Positions 36,699-45,467 of a DNA stretch of 64,000 bases are shown one piece after another (within the stretch, counting starts at the first letter, position 1; each line of letters begins with the position of its first letter). A program made the position numbers and the translations under genes. The DNA lies in assembly GCF_032842345.1 (NCBI RefSeq), contig NZ_WBKO01000001.1, positions 1,550,001 through 1,614,000 on the forward strand, in the 5' to 3' direction. Below the pieces are notes generated by a model. It saw only the letters and a program-made list of their open reading frames with translations. It did no database searches and had not been told where the DNA came from. Source of the stretch: Methanoculleus caldifontis. Its GTDB lineage: Archaea; Halobacteriota; Methanomicrobia; Methanomicrobiales; Methanoculleaceae.

Positions 36699-38711
36699 TC
36701 ACATCGCCGCTGAAGAGGCATTTGCTTGTTTAACTGCTTCACTTGCGGTTTTCGTTTTTTCAATGAGCCTATTCTTTTGTATTTCAAGCTGATTGTTTAC
36801 GAAACTGTGCCTAATTTCACAATCGCTTAATATATCGCTCCACTTCCGAATGTATATTTTACAATTCTCTAAATCTTGGACTATCCCTCTTTCTCCCTTC
36901 CCCTCATAACTTTTTATCTCCCTCTCAATGAGGCCCCTTGAATCGTATTTCGTTCCGACTAAGATGAATTCCCACGAAAAGCTATCACCATTAAACCGAG
37001 GTTCGGATAATACCACGCTTAAATAGGTTTTTACTTGATTTAACTGCTCTAACCCAATTCGCTTTTTTGGGTGCTTAAGTTCGATAATAACATTGTGAAC
37101 GCCTTTATGGTGCTTATTTTGCCGACAGATGAAGATATCGACCTGTTTATTCTTATCAGGATTATCAATGTGAACTTTTTCATCCTTTGCCGATAGTATG
37201 CGAATCTGATTGCGAAGGGCTTTCTCGAAGGTGTCTTCAGCTGCCGCCACCAGGGCATATTGTTCCCCAAAAAGCCATGTATTGCTTTCCACAATTTTTT
37301 GGATGTGATCTACCTCATTTGCCCCAAAGGAGTCGTTGAATAGACATTCTTCTATCAGTTTCAGTACCATTTGTCTATCGGCGATTAATTTTATTGTCTT
37401 AACAATTTTCTGCATTTCAGTTACTTTGAGCAGCTCGGCCAATTCTCCCCTCTCGTCAGCATCGAGCTCCACAATATCCTCAATAATTTTCAAGATTTCA
37501 TCTCGATCTTCAGAATTTAGTACGACATTTAAGAGGCTTATGAGCATCTTTTGCTGCTCTTGACTTAAATCCAAAAAGATTCGTGGCTGGGTTGTATATA
37601 TCTCTTGAATTACTTCTTCCAGATCCTCTATCTGGATTAACTGAAAGGAATCGGCATCCTTTTTTGCGATAATACCTTCTCTCTCAAAGTCTGCGATGAC
37701 TTTTTTGGCATGTTGTCGTAAAAATGGCTTCCTTTTTCTTCGTAAATATCCCTGTAGTTGTTCAGTTAATTGTTTGAATGTCTCATCCGAGCGCCCAAAT
37801 CCAGTGATATTCTCTTGGTCTTCTGTGGAGTCAAATTTAAAGTTCCTGAAGTATTTACTTGCGATGAAAACGCTGTGATAAAACCTATCTCCCTTCTTAT
37901 TCAATGTCGTATACTCTTTATGGAGTTCGTTGCAATTATGATCTAAATAGTAATACTTTGAATATTCCTGGTTTAATGGTATTTTCCATCTAACATAACG
38001 TATAGAAAACATTTCTCCTTGTCGTTTCCCTGTCAAAGTAAAATTTTCTTCATCTCCTATAAGAGGACTATAATCTAACTTTACGCCATTAATAATTAAT
38101 TTGTAGCCTTTATACTTATTCAACTCCAAGAACCAGCAAAATTCCCGCTTTAAATATTCTAATAATTCGGTTTCCCCTACGTTTTTCCCATATTTATTGT
38201 GGTTGTACTCCTTAAAGTCAGAAAATGTCACCACTGTGCTTGGTTGTTTATTGGATTCTTCGGGATTTTCATCTAATCCCGAAAATAATTCAAGCTTGTT
38301 ACCTAATATTTCAATAGAATATGAGTATGTCTTCTCCCCTTGCTGGTACGCCGTTTCCCATCGAGCTCTTCGTGCGAAAGTAACAAACGTTAATCTACCC
38401 AATCCATTTTTCCCATGGTACTGTGATGTGTTTCGGTTATTGCCGTCGTCTTTGAGTTTATCCGATTCAAAAATGGGTTGAAATTTAAGATTGAGTTGGT
38501 CATGGGGAATACCATGACCATTGTCCCTGATAACAAGCCTTCGTAGCCCCCCTGCGCTAAACTCATAGTCGAGCTCAACTATGGACGCACGAGCATCAAA
38601 GCCATTCCAAATATACTCGGCCACTGCTTTGGGGAAATTTTTGTCAGTGAATTTTAATTTGCTCAAGGCAGTAATAATGCCTTCAGTGGTGATTTTAACT
38701 TCTTCTGGCAT
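36699..38711 (-). CDS. GHKL ATPase fused to a PD-(D/E)xK (Shedu-like) nuclease
   Basis: A 670-residue protein. Residues about 1-330 form a Hsp90/MutL-type GHKL ATPase: Asn36 in the N box (AEYIWNGFDA), DNGHG at 63-67, and GKNGLGR at 100-106. A helical connector follows (about 340-475). The C-terminal ~190 residues resemble the DUF4263/Shedu nuclease: WLFGEQYALVAAAED, then VDIF (Asp525) and IIELKHPKKR (Glu544-x-Lys546), followed by a helix with QLNQVKTY. It is probably an ATP-gated DNA nuclease used in defence. ATG 38711 is the chosen start; a GGGGAGAG-flanked ATG 33 bases upstream and ATG 38840 are alternatives. AT-rich, unlike the core. Confidence 0.75.
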   Translation of the reverse strand: MPEEVKITTEGIITALSKLKFTDKNFPKAVAEYIWNGFDARASIVELDYEFSAGGLRRLVIRDNGHGIPHDQLNLKFQPIFESDKLKDDGNNRNTSQYHGKNGLGRLTFVTFARRARWETAYQQGEKTYSYSIEILGNKLELFSGLDENPEESNKQPSTVVTFSDFKEYNHNKYGKNVGETELLEYLKREFCWFLELNKYKGYKLIINGVKLDYSPLIGDEENFTLTGKRQGEMFSIRYVRWKIPLNQEYSKYYYLDHNCNELHKEYTTLNKKGDRFYHSVFIASKYFRNFKFDSTEDQENITGFGRSDETFKQLTEQLQGYLRRKRKPFLRQHAKKVIADFEREGIIAKKDADSFQLIQIEDLEEVIQEIYTTQPRIFLDLSQEQQKMLISLLNVVLNSEDRDEILKIIEDIVELDADERGELAELLKVTEMQKIVKTIKLIADRQMVLKLIEECLFNDSFGANEVDHIQKIVESNTWLFGEQYALVAAAEDTFEKALRNQIRILSAKDEKVHIDNPDKNKQVDIFICRQNKHHKGVHNVIIELKHPKKRIGLEQLNQVKTYLSVVLSEPRFNGDSFSWEFILVGTKYDSRGLIEREIKSYEGKGERGIVQDLENCKIYIRKWSDILSDCEIRHSFVNNQLEIQKNRLIEKTKTASEAVKQANASSAAM

Positions 38712-38938
38712 ACGGCAAGGAGTATTGTGATAAACTCTCCCCATTAAGGTTTTGTTTTTACTTTTAAGAGGTAAAGGCCATCGGAGAACTATTTCCGCTA
38801 TTCTATGAAGCCAAAATCCTGAAGTTATAGAGGATTCCAAGAAAATTGGAGTGAGTCACTAACAGTACAGATACCCGAGCATGTCATAACACACCTCGTC
38901 TCTCACCCTCTCCGACCTTCCCGACAACCACGCGCCCC

Positions 38939-39052
38939 GCAGCGTATGTTATACTACCTCTCTAAGACCTCCCGCCGCCCACGCATGATCACCGGAGTGT
39001 ACAAAGGTGCAAGTGTACGTACCCAGAAGGAAGAGCCCGATAGAAAGAGAAA
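38939..39052 (+). promoter_or_regulatory. Promoter/operator of the ribbon-helix-helix gene, copy A
   Basis: The motif GTGTAC occurs twice (about 38998 and 39013, the latter as AGTGTACGTAC) before ATG 39053. The same arrangement, with a perfect palindrome, precedes copy B at 45411-45446. From AGCGTATGTT onwards the two upstream regions align for over 100 bases. Autoregulation by the encoded ribbon-helix-helix protein is likely. Confidence 0.55.
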
Positions 39053-39250
39053 ATGCCAAACGAACCGCGCAAAAACCGCGTCCGGCAACGCCTCCACATC
39101 CCAGTCTCCCCTGAAGTCCAAGACTATCTGAAAAACCGCATCGGCAACGTCAGCCTATTCATCGATACGACCATCAGCAACGCCACTCTATCGATTCAAC
39201 CATCGATAACAGTGCTTTCACAAAACAAGATGGACCGGGCGGGAATCGAA
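39053..39250 (+). CDS. Ribbon-helix-helix DNA-binding protein, copy A
   Basis: From ATG 39053 the frame reads a basic start (MPNEPRKNRVRQRLHIPVSP), then EVQDYLKNRIGNVSLFID, the strand-helix-helix pattern of a CopG/Arc-like protein. It enters a tRNA-Ala 3' end (39231-39250) in frame, giving MDRAGIE, and stays open to 39454 over the antisense of an ATPase gene, so the true end is uncertain; the annotated end marks the tRNA fragment. Copy B (45468) reads into the tRNA in the same frame. It could be a transcription factor or a recombination directionality factor for the element. Confidence 0.6.
39231..39250 (-). repeat. tRNA-Ala 3'-end direct repeat (attachment-site candidate)
   Basis: The 20 bases ending in CGGTCCA on the minus strand repeat the T-loop/acceptor end of tRNA-Ala(GGC) at 45646-45665 with two differences. 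Upstream sequence (the tRNA 5' part) is absent. Together with the shared ribbon-helix-helix gene it forms a direct repeat of about 310 bases with 45358-45665. Confidence 0.65.
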
Positions 39251-39277
39251 GACTCCGCCCAAACAACCCAACAATCC

Positions 39278-40945
39278 CTAAACCCCCGCCCCCAGCTCCT
39301 CCGACCCCGTGATCTCCCGGACAATCCCGGCAACGACCGCCCGCTCCTCCGGCTGCAGCCTCGTATAGTACAGCCTAGTATCCTTCGCCTCGACGATCGC
39401 CACGGCATCCGCGACCGGCTTCAAGAACCCCTCGTACCCGGCGCCCCCGGATAGAACGATCTCGCGGACGGCGCTCCCGACAGCGGAGACCTCCCCCGCC
39501 CCGATTAGCCGCTTCAGGAACCCTGCCGTCATCCTCCGTGCCGTTGCCGGGTCCAGGCGGCCCGCGTGCGCATATGCCAGTCTGATTAACGAGAGGCCGT
39601 TTGCCCGGTTCCCGGCCAGCAGCTCCTCCCCCGCGAGATCGAGCGTGATCTCCACGGACCGCGCCAGCCGGTCCGGGTCGTCGGGTTCTTCCCCGGCCTC
39701 CTTTAATCCCGCCAGAACATCCTCCCGCCTCCCGGCCGCGATCCGGTCCGGCAGGGCAACGCCCTCCATAACGCCCGATGCCCCCCGGTATGGTATATCG
39801 ACGGCCGCCGGATGCCCATGCCAGGCCTCCAGAAATCCGATGAGGACAAACACCCGGTCACGGCCGGCCGGCCTCCGCATCGCCCGCCACAGCGAAAAAA
39901 GCCGGTCCCGGGCCTCGTAGGTCGTCCTCTTCTTCATCGGGCGGGAGACGACGTAGCCCTCGGCCTCCAGCCTCCGGAGCTGCGCGTTCACCGTCGCGAG
40001 GTTCAGCCGGGCGCGCTCTGCGACGTCTTTCGGGGTGAGCGGGGTCTCTGCGGTGAGGATCGTATCGAGGATGAGCCGCCGCTGCCCCGGAAGCCTCCGG
40101 AAGACCTCCCGGTAGTAGGGCGTCTGCTCGTCCGCCAGCCTGAAGAAGGCCTCCGCCGCCCTGCCGGCCCCGCACTGCGAGAGGATCTCGTACAGCCGGA
40201 TCACCAGCCCCGGGTTGCCGCCGATGAGGTGCCGGAGCGCCTCGATGCCGGGCTCGTAGTCCCCGAAGTTCTCGATGAAGGCGGTATCGCCGTCGACCTC
40301 CGCGACCCTCCGCATGAGGTCCTTTGATTCGGCGCAGTCGAGCTCCCGGAGGTGAAAGACCCGGAAGAAGTTGTAAAACGGTTCCTCATGGTCGAGGACT
40401 CCGGGGAAGAGCGACGGTGCCGACGCAATGACCGAGAGATAATCTGTCCGCTGGAAGACCGACCGCAGCGCCCGGACCTCGCGCCTCTCCATCTGGTCAA
40501 AGACCTCGTGGATGTTCTCGACGAAGACCACGACCTGCCGCTCCCCGGCCGCTGCGGCGATCCTCTCGACCGCGGCCTCGCGGACCAGCGAATCCTCGCC
40601 GAGCGCGGCCACGTCGGAGGTCTCGACCCCCATCCCCGCGAGCACCCGGAGAAAGAAGTCGGACGCCCTGAATATCGAGTACTCTTCCTCTGCAAGGTCT
40701 ACCGGGATCACCAGGCCGGAGAGTTCGTCGCGTATCCTCCGGCAGAGCAGGCTCATCAGGTGGGACTTCCCGGCGCCCCGGGACCCGACCAGGAGGAAGA
40801 ACCGCGGCGTTCTGCTCGCGGACGCCCGGTCCGCTTCGTAAAAGAGGCTCTCCAGGAGTTCCTGCCGGCCGACGAGAAGGTGCTCGAGCGTCTCCCTTTC
40901 AAGGGCCGCGGGGAAGTAGCGGTAACACCTACCAGGTGCCGGCAT
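39278..40945 (-). CDS. Archaeal AAA ATPase with winged helix, second of a pair
   Basis: A 555-residue protein. An AAA/STAND-type NTPase module has Walker A GSRGAGKS (54-61) and a hydrophobic strand VVVFVENIHE as Walker B. After the lid comes a winged helix (TPKDVAERARLNLATVNAQL, EAEGYVVSRPM) and a C-terminal alpha-helical region ending LQPEERAVVAGIVREITGSE. It overlaps the end of the first ATPase gene by 17 bases, so the two are made together. Remnants of homologues lie at 17184 and 34973. Likely a regulatory or defence NTPase; substrate unknown. Confidence 0.7.
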   Translation of the reverse strand: MPAPGRCYRYFPAALERETLEHLLVGRQELLESLFYEADRASASRTPRFFLLVGSRGAGKSHLMSLLCRRIRDELSGLVIPVDLAEEEYSIFRASDFFLRVLAGMGVETSDVAALGEDSLVREAAVERIAAAAGERQVVVFVENIHEVFDQMERREVRALRSVFQRTDYLSVIASAPSLFPGVLDHEEPFYNFFRVFHLRELDCAESKDLMRRVAEVDGDTAFIENFGDYEPGIEALRHLIGGNPGLVIRLYEILSQCGAGRAAEAFFRLADEQTPYYREVFRRLPGQRRLILDTILTAETPLTPKDVAERARLNLATVNAQLRRLEAEGYVVSRPMKKRTTYEARDRLFSLWRAMRRPAGRDRVFVLIGFLEAWHGHPAAVDIPYRGASGVMEGVALPDRIAAGRREDVLAGLKEAGEEPDDPDRLARSVEITLDLAGEELLAGNRANGLSLIRLAYAHAGRLDPATARRMTAGFLKRLIGAGEVSAVGSAVREIVLSGGAGYEGFLKPVADAVAIVEAKDTRLYYTRLQPEERAVVAGIVREITGSEELGAGV

Positions 40946-42116
40946 AATAGATCCTCCACCAGTCCCGGAGCATCTTTGAGTAGAACCGCAACTCGCCAGG
41001 GGTCTCCGAAGTGACGTAGAAGTCGTGGTTCAGTTGTGCCAGCAGCGCTCTGAACGCATCCTCGCTCTCCGACGCGGTGCTCTGCCGGAAGATCTCGTAG
41101 GCGATACCCGCGGGCAGGGACTCCGCGAGACTCACCCTGCTTAAGATGGCGCGGGCGGCCTTCGCCTCCTGCCCGGAGTAGGTCGTCTGGAGGCGGCGCG
41201 AGTAGTGCTCGAAGTAGTGGCGCCCCTCGCTGCCGAGGATCCTCCTGCTGTAGACCCGCTCGACCAGCGCCGGGGAGGGCACCCCTCCGGAGATATCCGC
41301 CTCTTCCTTCAGGCCGGAGAGGACGATCATGAGGAAGTAGGGGATGTAGGGCTCGCCCACGCAGTCGAGAACCGCCCGCCCGATCTCCGGCGAATACTCC
41401 CACCCTTCTCCCCGAAAGACGCGTTCGACGACGGAGAGCGCGACATCTTCGCTGAACCCGCCGATGGTGACTCTCCGGAAGTCGTTGATGACCGGGGTCC
41501 CGCCGATATGGTAGACGACGTGGTCGATGCTGACCGAGCCCCCGACGATGAACCTCACCCCTGCCGAGACCTGCCGCAGCCGCCGGAACCACTGCAGGAA
41601 CTTCCTCGCATCCTCTCTCTCCATATTCTGTATGGCAACCGGAAACTCGTCGAGGATGATGCAGACCGGCCCGGTGAGCCCTGCAAAGATCTCATCCACC
41701 TTCTTTGCCTTCTCGTGCCAGTCGTCCGAGAACTCCGCTCGCAGCCGGCCCCGGAGCTTTGCCCTGAAGGCCGGGGTCTCGATCTCGTCGATATTCTCCT
41801 GCACCAGGGCAAACGCCTTGCCGAGCGCCGAGGAGATCCGGGCTCCGGGGCTCGCCCCCTCGCACTCGACGAGCGCCGTGACGAGATCGGTGATGAACTC
41901 CCCCGGGGAGTTGACGCTCTCGACCTCAAGGAATACGCACGATTGGTCTCTGCTCGCGAGGTCTCTCTCGATCTTTCGCATGATCGAGGTCTTGCCGAAC
42001 CGCCGGGGGGCGACGAGCATGACGTGGTCGTTCTTGATGGTGCTCAGGATGAACGCGGTCTCACGTTCGCGGTCGACGAAGTCGTCTCCTGTTGCGGGGC
42101 TTCCTACGGGCAGCAT
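40929..42116 (-). CDS. Archaeal ATPase (PF01637-like), first of a pair
   Basis: A 395-residue ATPase starting MLPVGSPATGDDFVDREREТ-like, the usual opening of archaeal ATPases of this family; Walker A is APRRFGKT (36-43), Walker B CIILDEFPV, and a sensor region FIVGGSVSID follows. The C-terminal part is a helical/winged region ending DWWRIYYAGTW. ATG 42114-42116 is chosen because the A/T-rich palindrome at 42142-42173 then acts as promoter; the frame is open to GTG 42194 through the palindrome, giving a longer alternative. Partner of the next gene, with which it overlaps. Confidence 0.75.
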   Translation of the reverse strand: MLPVGSPATGDDFVDRERETAFILSTIKNDHVMLVAPRRFGKTSIMRKIERDLASRDQSCVFLEVESVNSPGEFITDLVTALVECEGASPGARISSALGKAFALVQENIDEIETPAFRAKLRGRLRAEFSDDWHEKAKKVDEIFAGLTGPVCIILDEFPVAIQNMEREDARKFLQWFRRLRQVSAGVRFIVGGSVSIDHVVYHIGGTPVINDFRRVTIGGFSEDVALSVVERVFRGEGWEYSPEIGRAVLDCVGEPYIPYFLMIVLSGLKEEADISGGVPSPALVERVYSRRILGSEGRHYFEHYSRRLQTTYSGQEAKAARAILSRVSLAESLPAGIAYEIFRQSTASESEDAFRALLAQLNHDFYVTSETPGELRFYSKMLRDWWRIYYAGTW

Positions 42117-42141
42117 GTACGACACCAGACAGATCTGGTAT

Positions 42142-42173
42142 ATAACGAATCTGTTATATAACAAATTCGTTAT
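42142..42173. promoter_or_regulatory. 32-bp near-perfect palindrome over the ATPase-pair promoter
   Basis: ATAACGAAT (42142-42150) is mirrored by ATTCGTTAT (42165-42173), and the centre GTTATATAAC (42153-42162) is itself palindromic: 15 of 16 base pairs match. The centre resembles a TATA box 37 bases before ATG 42116, so a dimeric repressor could block transcription. A decayed copy is found at 35021-35053. Confidence 0.6.
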
Positions 42174-42388
42174 TCTCCGGGCAGGGGCCGGCACTATCTC
42201 GATGCTGGTAATAAGGTCCTGAACGCGACAGAAGAGTATGAAAAACTCATCGAAAAATTTCCGATTTGATATTTCAACGTATCTTTTTTCATAAATCCCG
42301 CTAGGAGAACATAGATAAATATTAAGTAACCCTTGCTCGATAATTTTATTGGTGGTACGATACGAGTAGAAGTCCTCCTAAAAACAGC

Positions 42389-42859
42389 TTGAAGAATAAG
42401 GACAAGAAAAAAGACCCTAAAGACGATTTTGTGATACACCTTATAATCATCTTGATATCGGCCATAGTTACTCTTTGGATTGCCATGCTCTCAAAAGATT
42501 ACTGTTTTGCTGCAAATTCACTTTCAGACCCTTCGTTAGGAGAGGACGTTCAGTCCTTTATCGGGAATACCTCATCGCAACTGATCGTCGCAGCAACTTT
42601 TCTTCTATCTGCAGTATTCGCCGTTATTACACTTGAAAAAGATAGAATAGAAGATAGCAAAAATTCTCTTCGTTTTACCTACCTGTTCGCATTTGTGGCA
42701 TTGATGGCCGGACTCTATGTGAATTTTTGGGGATCTTTGCCCTCACTTCGAACTGAAGATATGGCCGCTCCCTTCCTAGTTTTAATGTACGGAATATACT
42801 GTTTACTTCTAGCAATGTTTGCTGTGCTTACTATCGGCCTAAAAACTCTTGGGCGCTGA
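42389..42859 (+). CDS. Four-transmembrane protein
   Basis: A 156-residue protein with a charged start (MKNKDKKKDPKDD) and four hydrophobic segments at about 15-36, 63-82, 94-113 and 127-151, connected by short loops. AT-rich DNA. No family recognised. It lies between the ATPase pair (divergent) and the RNase III remnant. In defence islands small multi-pass proteins often act as membrane effectors, which is only a suggestion here. Confidence 0.65.
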   Translation: MKNKDKKKDPKDDFVIHLIIILISAIVTLWIAMLSKDYCFAANSLSDPSLGEDVQSFIGNTSSQLIVAATFLLSAVFAVITLEKDRIEDSKNSLRFTYLFAFVALMAGLYVNFWGSLPSLRTEDMAAPFLVLMYGIYCLLLAMFAVLTIGLKTLGR

Positions 42860-43050
42860 CTTAGTGTAAGTAAAAGAAAAGAGACATTGCTTCTTTTTTT
42901 AGTCATAATCACATGGGAGTTGTGTTTAACCACGCTCACACTGCGGGGAGAGCGAGCCGCCCGCTGACACCATAACTGGCGTGATGTATTCCGCTGATAA
43001 GGAACGGGTAACCGCCAGTCCGACAGAGAGTAAAACATCCCTCGATTCAG

Positions 43051-43472
43051 TCAGTCAAACATTCTGTGCAACTGACGGGTGGGCACATTCGCCTTAGTGC
43101 GCCGTTTTACCTTTTGCTCAAAGATGCACTCTTTGATCTCTGTTTGTGACGTTAAATCATAGACAAGACCGTTAAGTGATATGACCGTAGCCCCTGGATA
43201 TTCATCGACAACCAGATATTTGCCCCATACGCCCCGGTTGTCCGCCGTCGCTATCTCTCTATTATTGAGGTCATCATAATATCAGCAAGACTGGTGTTCT
43301 CAATCACTTTTAATTGGTTGTTCAGGTCTTTTTAGTTGCACTCCGATGAATTAAATAGAATCTCGGCAATTACGTAATCAAGGACATAATTTCCTAAAAA
43401 CTCTAACTGCTCGTAGTTGTCACACTTGATTCCCCCTGCGATAATTGAGCAGTATACGATGTCAGACTACTG
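43051..43472 (-). pseudogene. Decayed RNase III-like gene
   Basis: On the minus strand 43268-43472 encodes CDNYEQLEFLGNYVLDYVIA then EILFNSSECN, a TAA, and KDLNNQLKVIENTSLADIMM: the RNase III signature (ERLEFLGD-x-VLD ... NxSLA) with the catalytic Asp of LEFLGD changed to Asn. A frame change near 43255 leads to a second open part ending at 43051 (WGKYLVVDEYPGATVISLNG and on) that I cannot assign. No start codon is seen. Nothing else is recognised in 42860-43558. Confidence 0.6.
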
Positions 43473-43558
43473 ATACGGCTTCCCATTGGATATCGCCACA
43501 TGGGGGGGACCGGGAGGGGATGCCCCCCTCTTGACAGAGGCGTTTCTGGATGACCTCA

Positions 43559-45166
43559 TTATAAAATTTGTTTTCCAATGTTCAAAGCTTTTCGCATTCC
43601 AATGAATATTCTGTATTTAGAGTGAGTTTTAACTTTTGGTGCTAGATTAGCATAAGTTCTCTGTTTATAACAGAATTTCCCGAAATCTTCATTGCGAGTC
43701 CGTTCTAGATAACTGATTATATTAAGGTCATATAGCAACTGTAAAAATGTATCTGCATCAGAGCAGAATGGCGGGATCTTATAATTGTAATCGTAAGTAT
43801 ACTCAATTAATTTAAAAAATGCACTATTGAATTCAGAGTAATTAAAATCAGATTTACCGTTCAAGAAATCGAAAAACTTTTTGAACACTTCAAAGTCCTT
43901 TTCCGAATAAAAAAAGGACATCTGGTCTTTGATCTCTCCTAAATAATAGTCTGCCAATTGTCTTTGAAAATCTGTATTTTTAAAATCCTCATGAGAGAAT
44001 GCTTGAGTAGTCTTACCTTTTCTATTAACTGATATATCCCTTAAAATGTTCATCATCGTGACAATATCTCTTGGTCGATACAAGGAGTGTCTTAAGATGC
44101 CGATGAATGAATCATCAAAATCATGGTTACTACTCCTACGGGCAGATCGATTTGGAATTTTATATGGGAAGTAGTAATTCCACGCCGCTCCAGACTCAAG
44201 GGCTTCATCTTGCTGAGATCTTAAGAGATTGTCGGCTATGCTGAAGATGTAAGAAGTTCGGTAATTTTTATCCGTAGTATTCCAATCTAATATCACGGAA
44301 TTATCCCGCAATCTGTTATTTTGGTTTTGTAGTCCGAATTTGTTAAATATATCGGGTCTAACCAGCAATACTGCTCTTAAACTGCCACTATCACTTCCTA
44401 TCAAAGAGAAGAAATCATTATTAACGGTCCAAATTGCATTAGCTAGCCCCTTTATACAATCCAAGTAATCCTCAAAGGCGATGCCATATGGCTTAATATC
44501 GATACCATCAAGGAATAAAATATGATTCTTGGTTAAATTAAGGGTGCTTAATGCTTCTCGAAACTTTTGCTTTATGGTCATTAATTTTACTTGATATCGA
44601 TGCTCTGTCGATTCGAGCGTTTTTTTATCCTCACCACCGAATTTAAAGCCTGCTGGATCGTACTTAGAGAAAATTTCTGCGGCAACAGCAGAGTTTTCAA
44701 CTAGTTTTATTGCAAAAGGAATTTCAGGAGAGAAAGCCGATTTGAAAAATTCCCTCATTATATCTTGTAATTGCTTAAACTTTAAATACTTACTAATAAA
44801 GTTTGGCTCTTCATTTTCGAGGATTTGCTGGGAAATTAGGAAGTAAATAATTATTTCCCATATATCTCTATAGTCTGAGAGGCTCAGCTGATTTTCTTGT
44901 TTCAGCGTGACAAATTTATGATATTCCGTTTCCCTTAAAAATCGTATGGCGCCGTAATTCTCCTTATAGGCATTATTAGAGAAATACACTGCATATGCAG
45001 TTTTACCAGTCCCTTTCTCCCCTACCAAAAAATAAACATTGTCGTCACATAATTTGTCTAAAGCGTCAGTATGTATGAATATTTTATTAAACAGTTCTCT
45101 GTCTCTTGGACGCTTATAATTTTCAGCATCATTATAGCCTAGATCTAAATTAGCAATGGGAAGCAT
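43559..45166 (-). CDS. P-loop ATPase, Sll1717/FunZ-like family
   Basis: A 535-residue, AT-rich gene product. After a start typical of the family (NLDLGYNDAENYKRPRDREL) comes Walker A GEKGTGKT (49-56), a long helical insertion, the Walker-B-like strand HILFLDGIDI and VLLVRPDIF, and a helical C-terminus with YRPRDIVTMMNI. Such proteins are common in defence islands; their function is not established. The composition differs strongly from the core chromosome, and the gene is alone on its strand. Confidence 0.7.
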   Translation of the reverse strand: MLPIANLDLGYNDAENYKRPRDRELFNKIFIHTDALDKLCDDNVYFLVGEKGTGKTAYAVYFSNNAYKENYGAIRFLRETEYHKFVTLKQENQLSLSDYRDIWEIIIYFLISQQILENEEPNFISKYLKFKQLQDIMREFFKSAFSPEIPFAIKLVENSAVAAEIFSKYDPAGFKFGGEDKKTLESTEHRYQVKLMTIKQKFREALSTLNLTKNHILFLDGIDIKPYGIAFEDYLDCIKGLANAIWTVNNDFFSLIGSDSGSLRAVLLVRPDIFNKFGLQNQNNRLRDNSVILDWNTTDKNYRTSYIFSIADNLLRSQQDEALESGAAWNYYFPYKIPNRSARRSSNHDFDDSFIGILRHSLYRPRDIVTMMNILRDISVNRKGKTTQAFSHEDFKNTDFQRQLADYYLGEIKDQMSFFYSEKDFEVFKKFFDFLNGKSDFNYSEFNSAFFKLIEYTYDYNYKIPPFCSDADTFLQLLYDLNIISYLERTRNEDFGKFCYKQRTYANLAPKVKTHSKYRIFIGMRKALNIGKQIL

Positions 45167-45410
45167 GCATCATCCTCTGAACAAATATTCACGGATCTAA
45201 CTCAATATAAACCCTTTTAAATTGAATTAATATTTTAAATCTTAAATGACAGGATTAAATCCTAGATACAACACTGAACATCTAAAAGTTGCATGTTCAC
45301 ACTCTTTCTGAAATAGAGTAGCACAGCCTCCTCAGCAGCCGCGTACCGCATATCTCACAGCGTATGTTACTACCTCCTTAAGACCACCTGCCGTCCGTGC
45401 ATGATCACCG

Positions 45411-45446
45411 GAGTGTACGTACAAAGGTGCAAGTGTACGTACACTC
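45411..45446. promoter_or_regulatory. Paired GTGTACGTAC operators before ribbon-helix-helix copy B
   Basis: AGTGTACGTACACT (45432-45445) is a perfect 14-bp palindrome; a second GTGTACGTAC lies at 45413-45422. Both precede ATG 45468 and correspond to the diverged sites upstream of copy A. Typical of an autoregulated ribbon-helix-helix gene. Confidence 0.6.
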
Positions 45447-45467
45447 AAAACGGATGAAGCAGAGAAC

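Noticed and set aside
40929-42194. Upstream GTG 42194 as the start of the first ATPase
   Set aside because: It would place the TATA-like palindrome within the gene and add 26 residues not typical of the family; kept only as an alternative.
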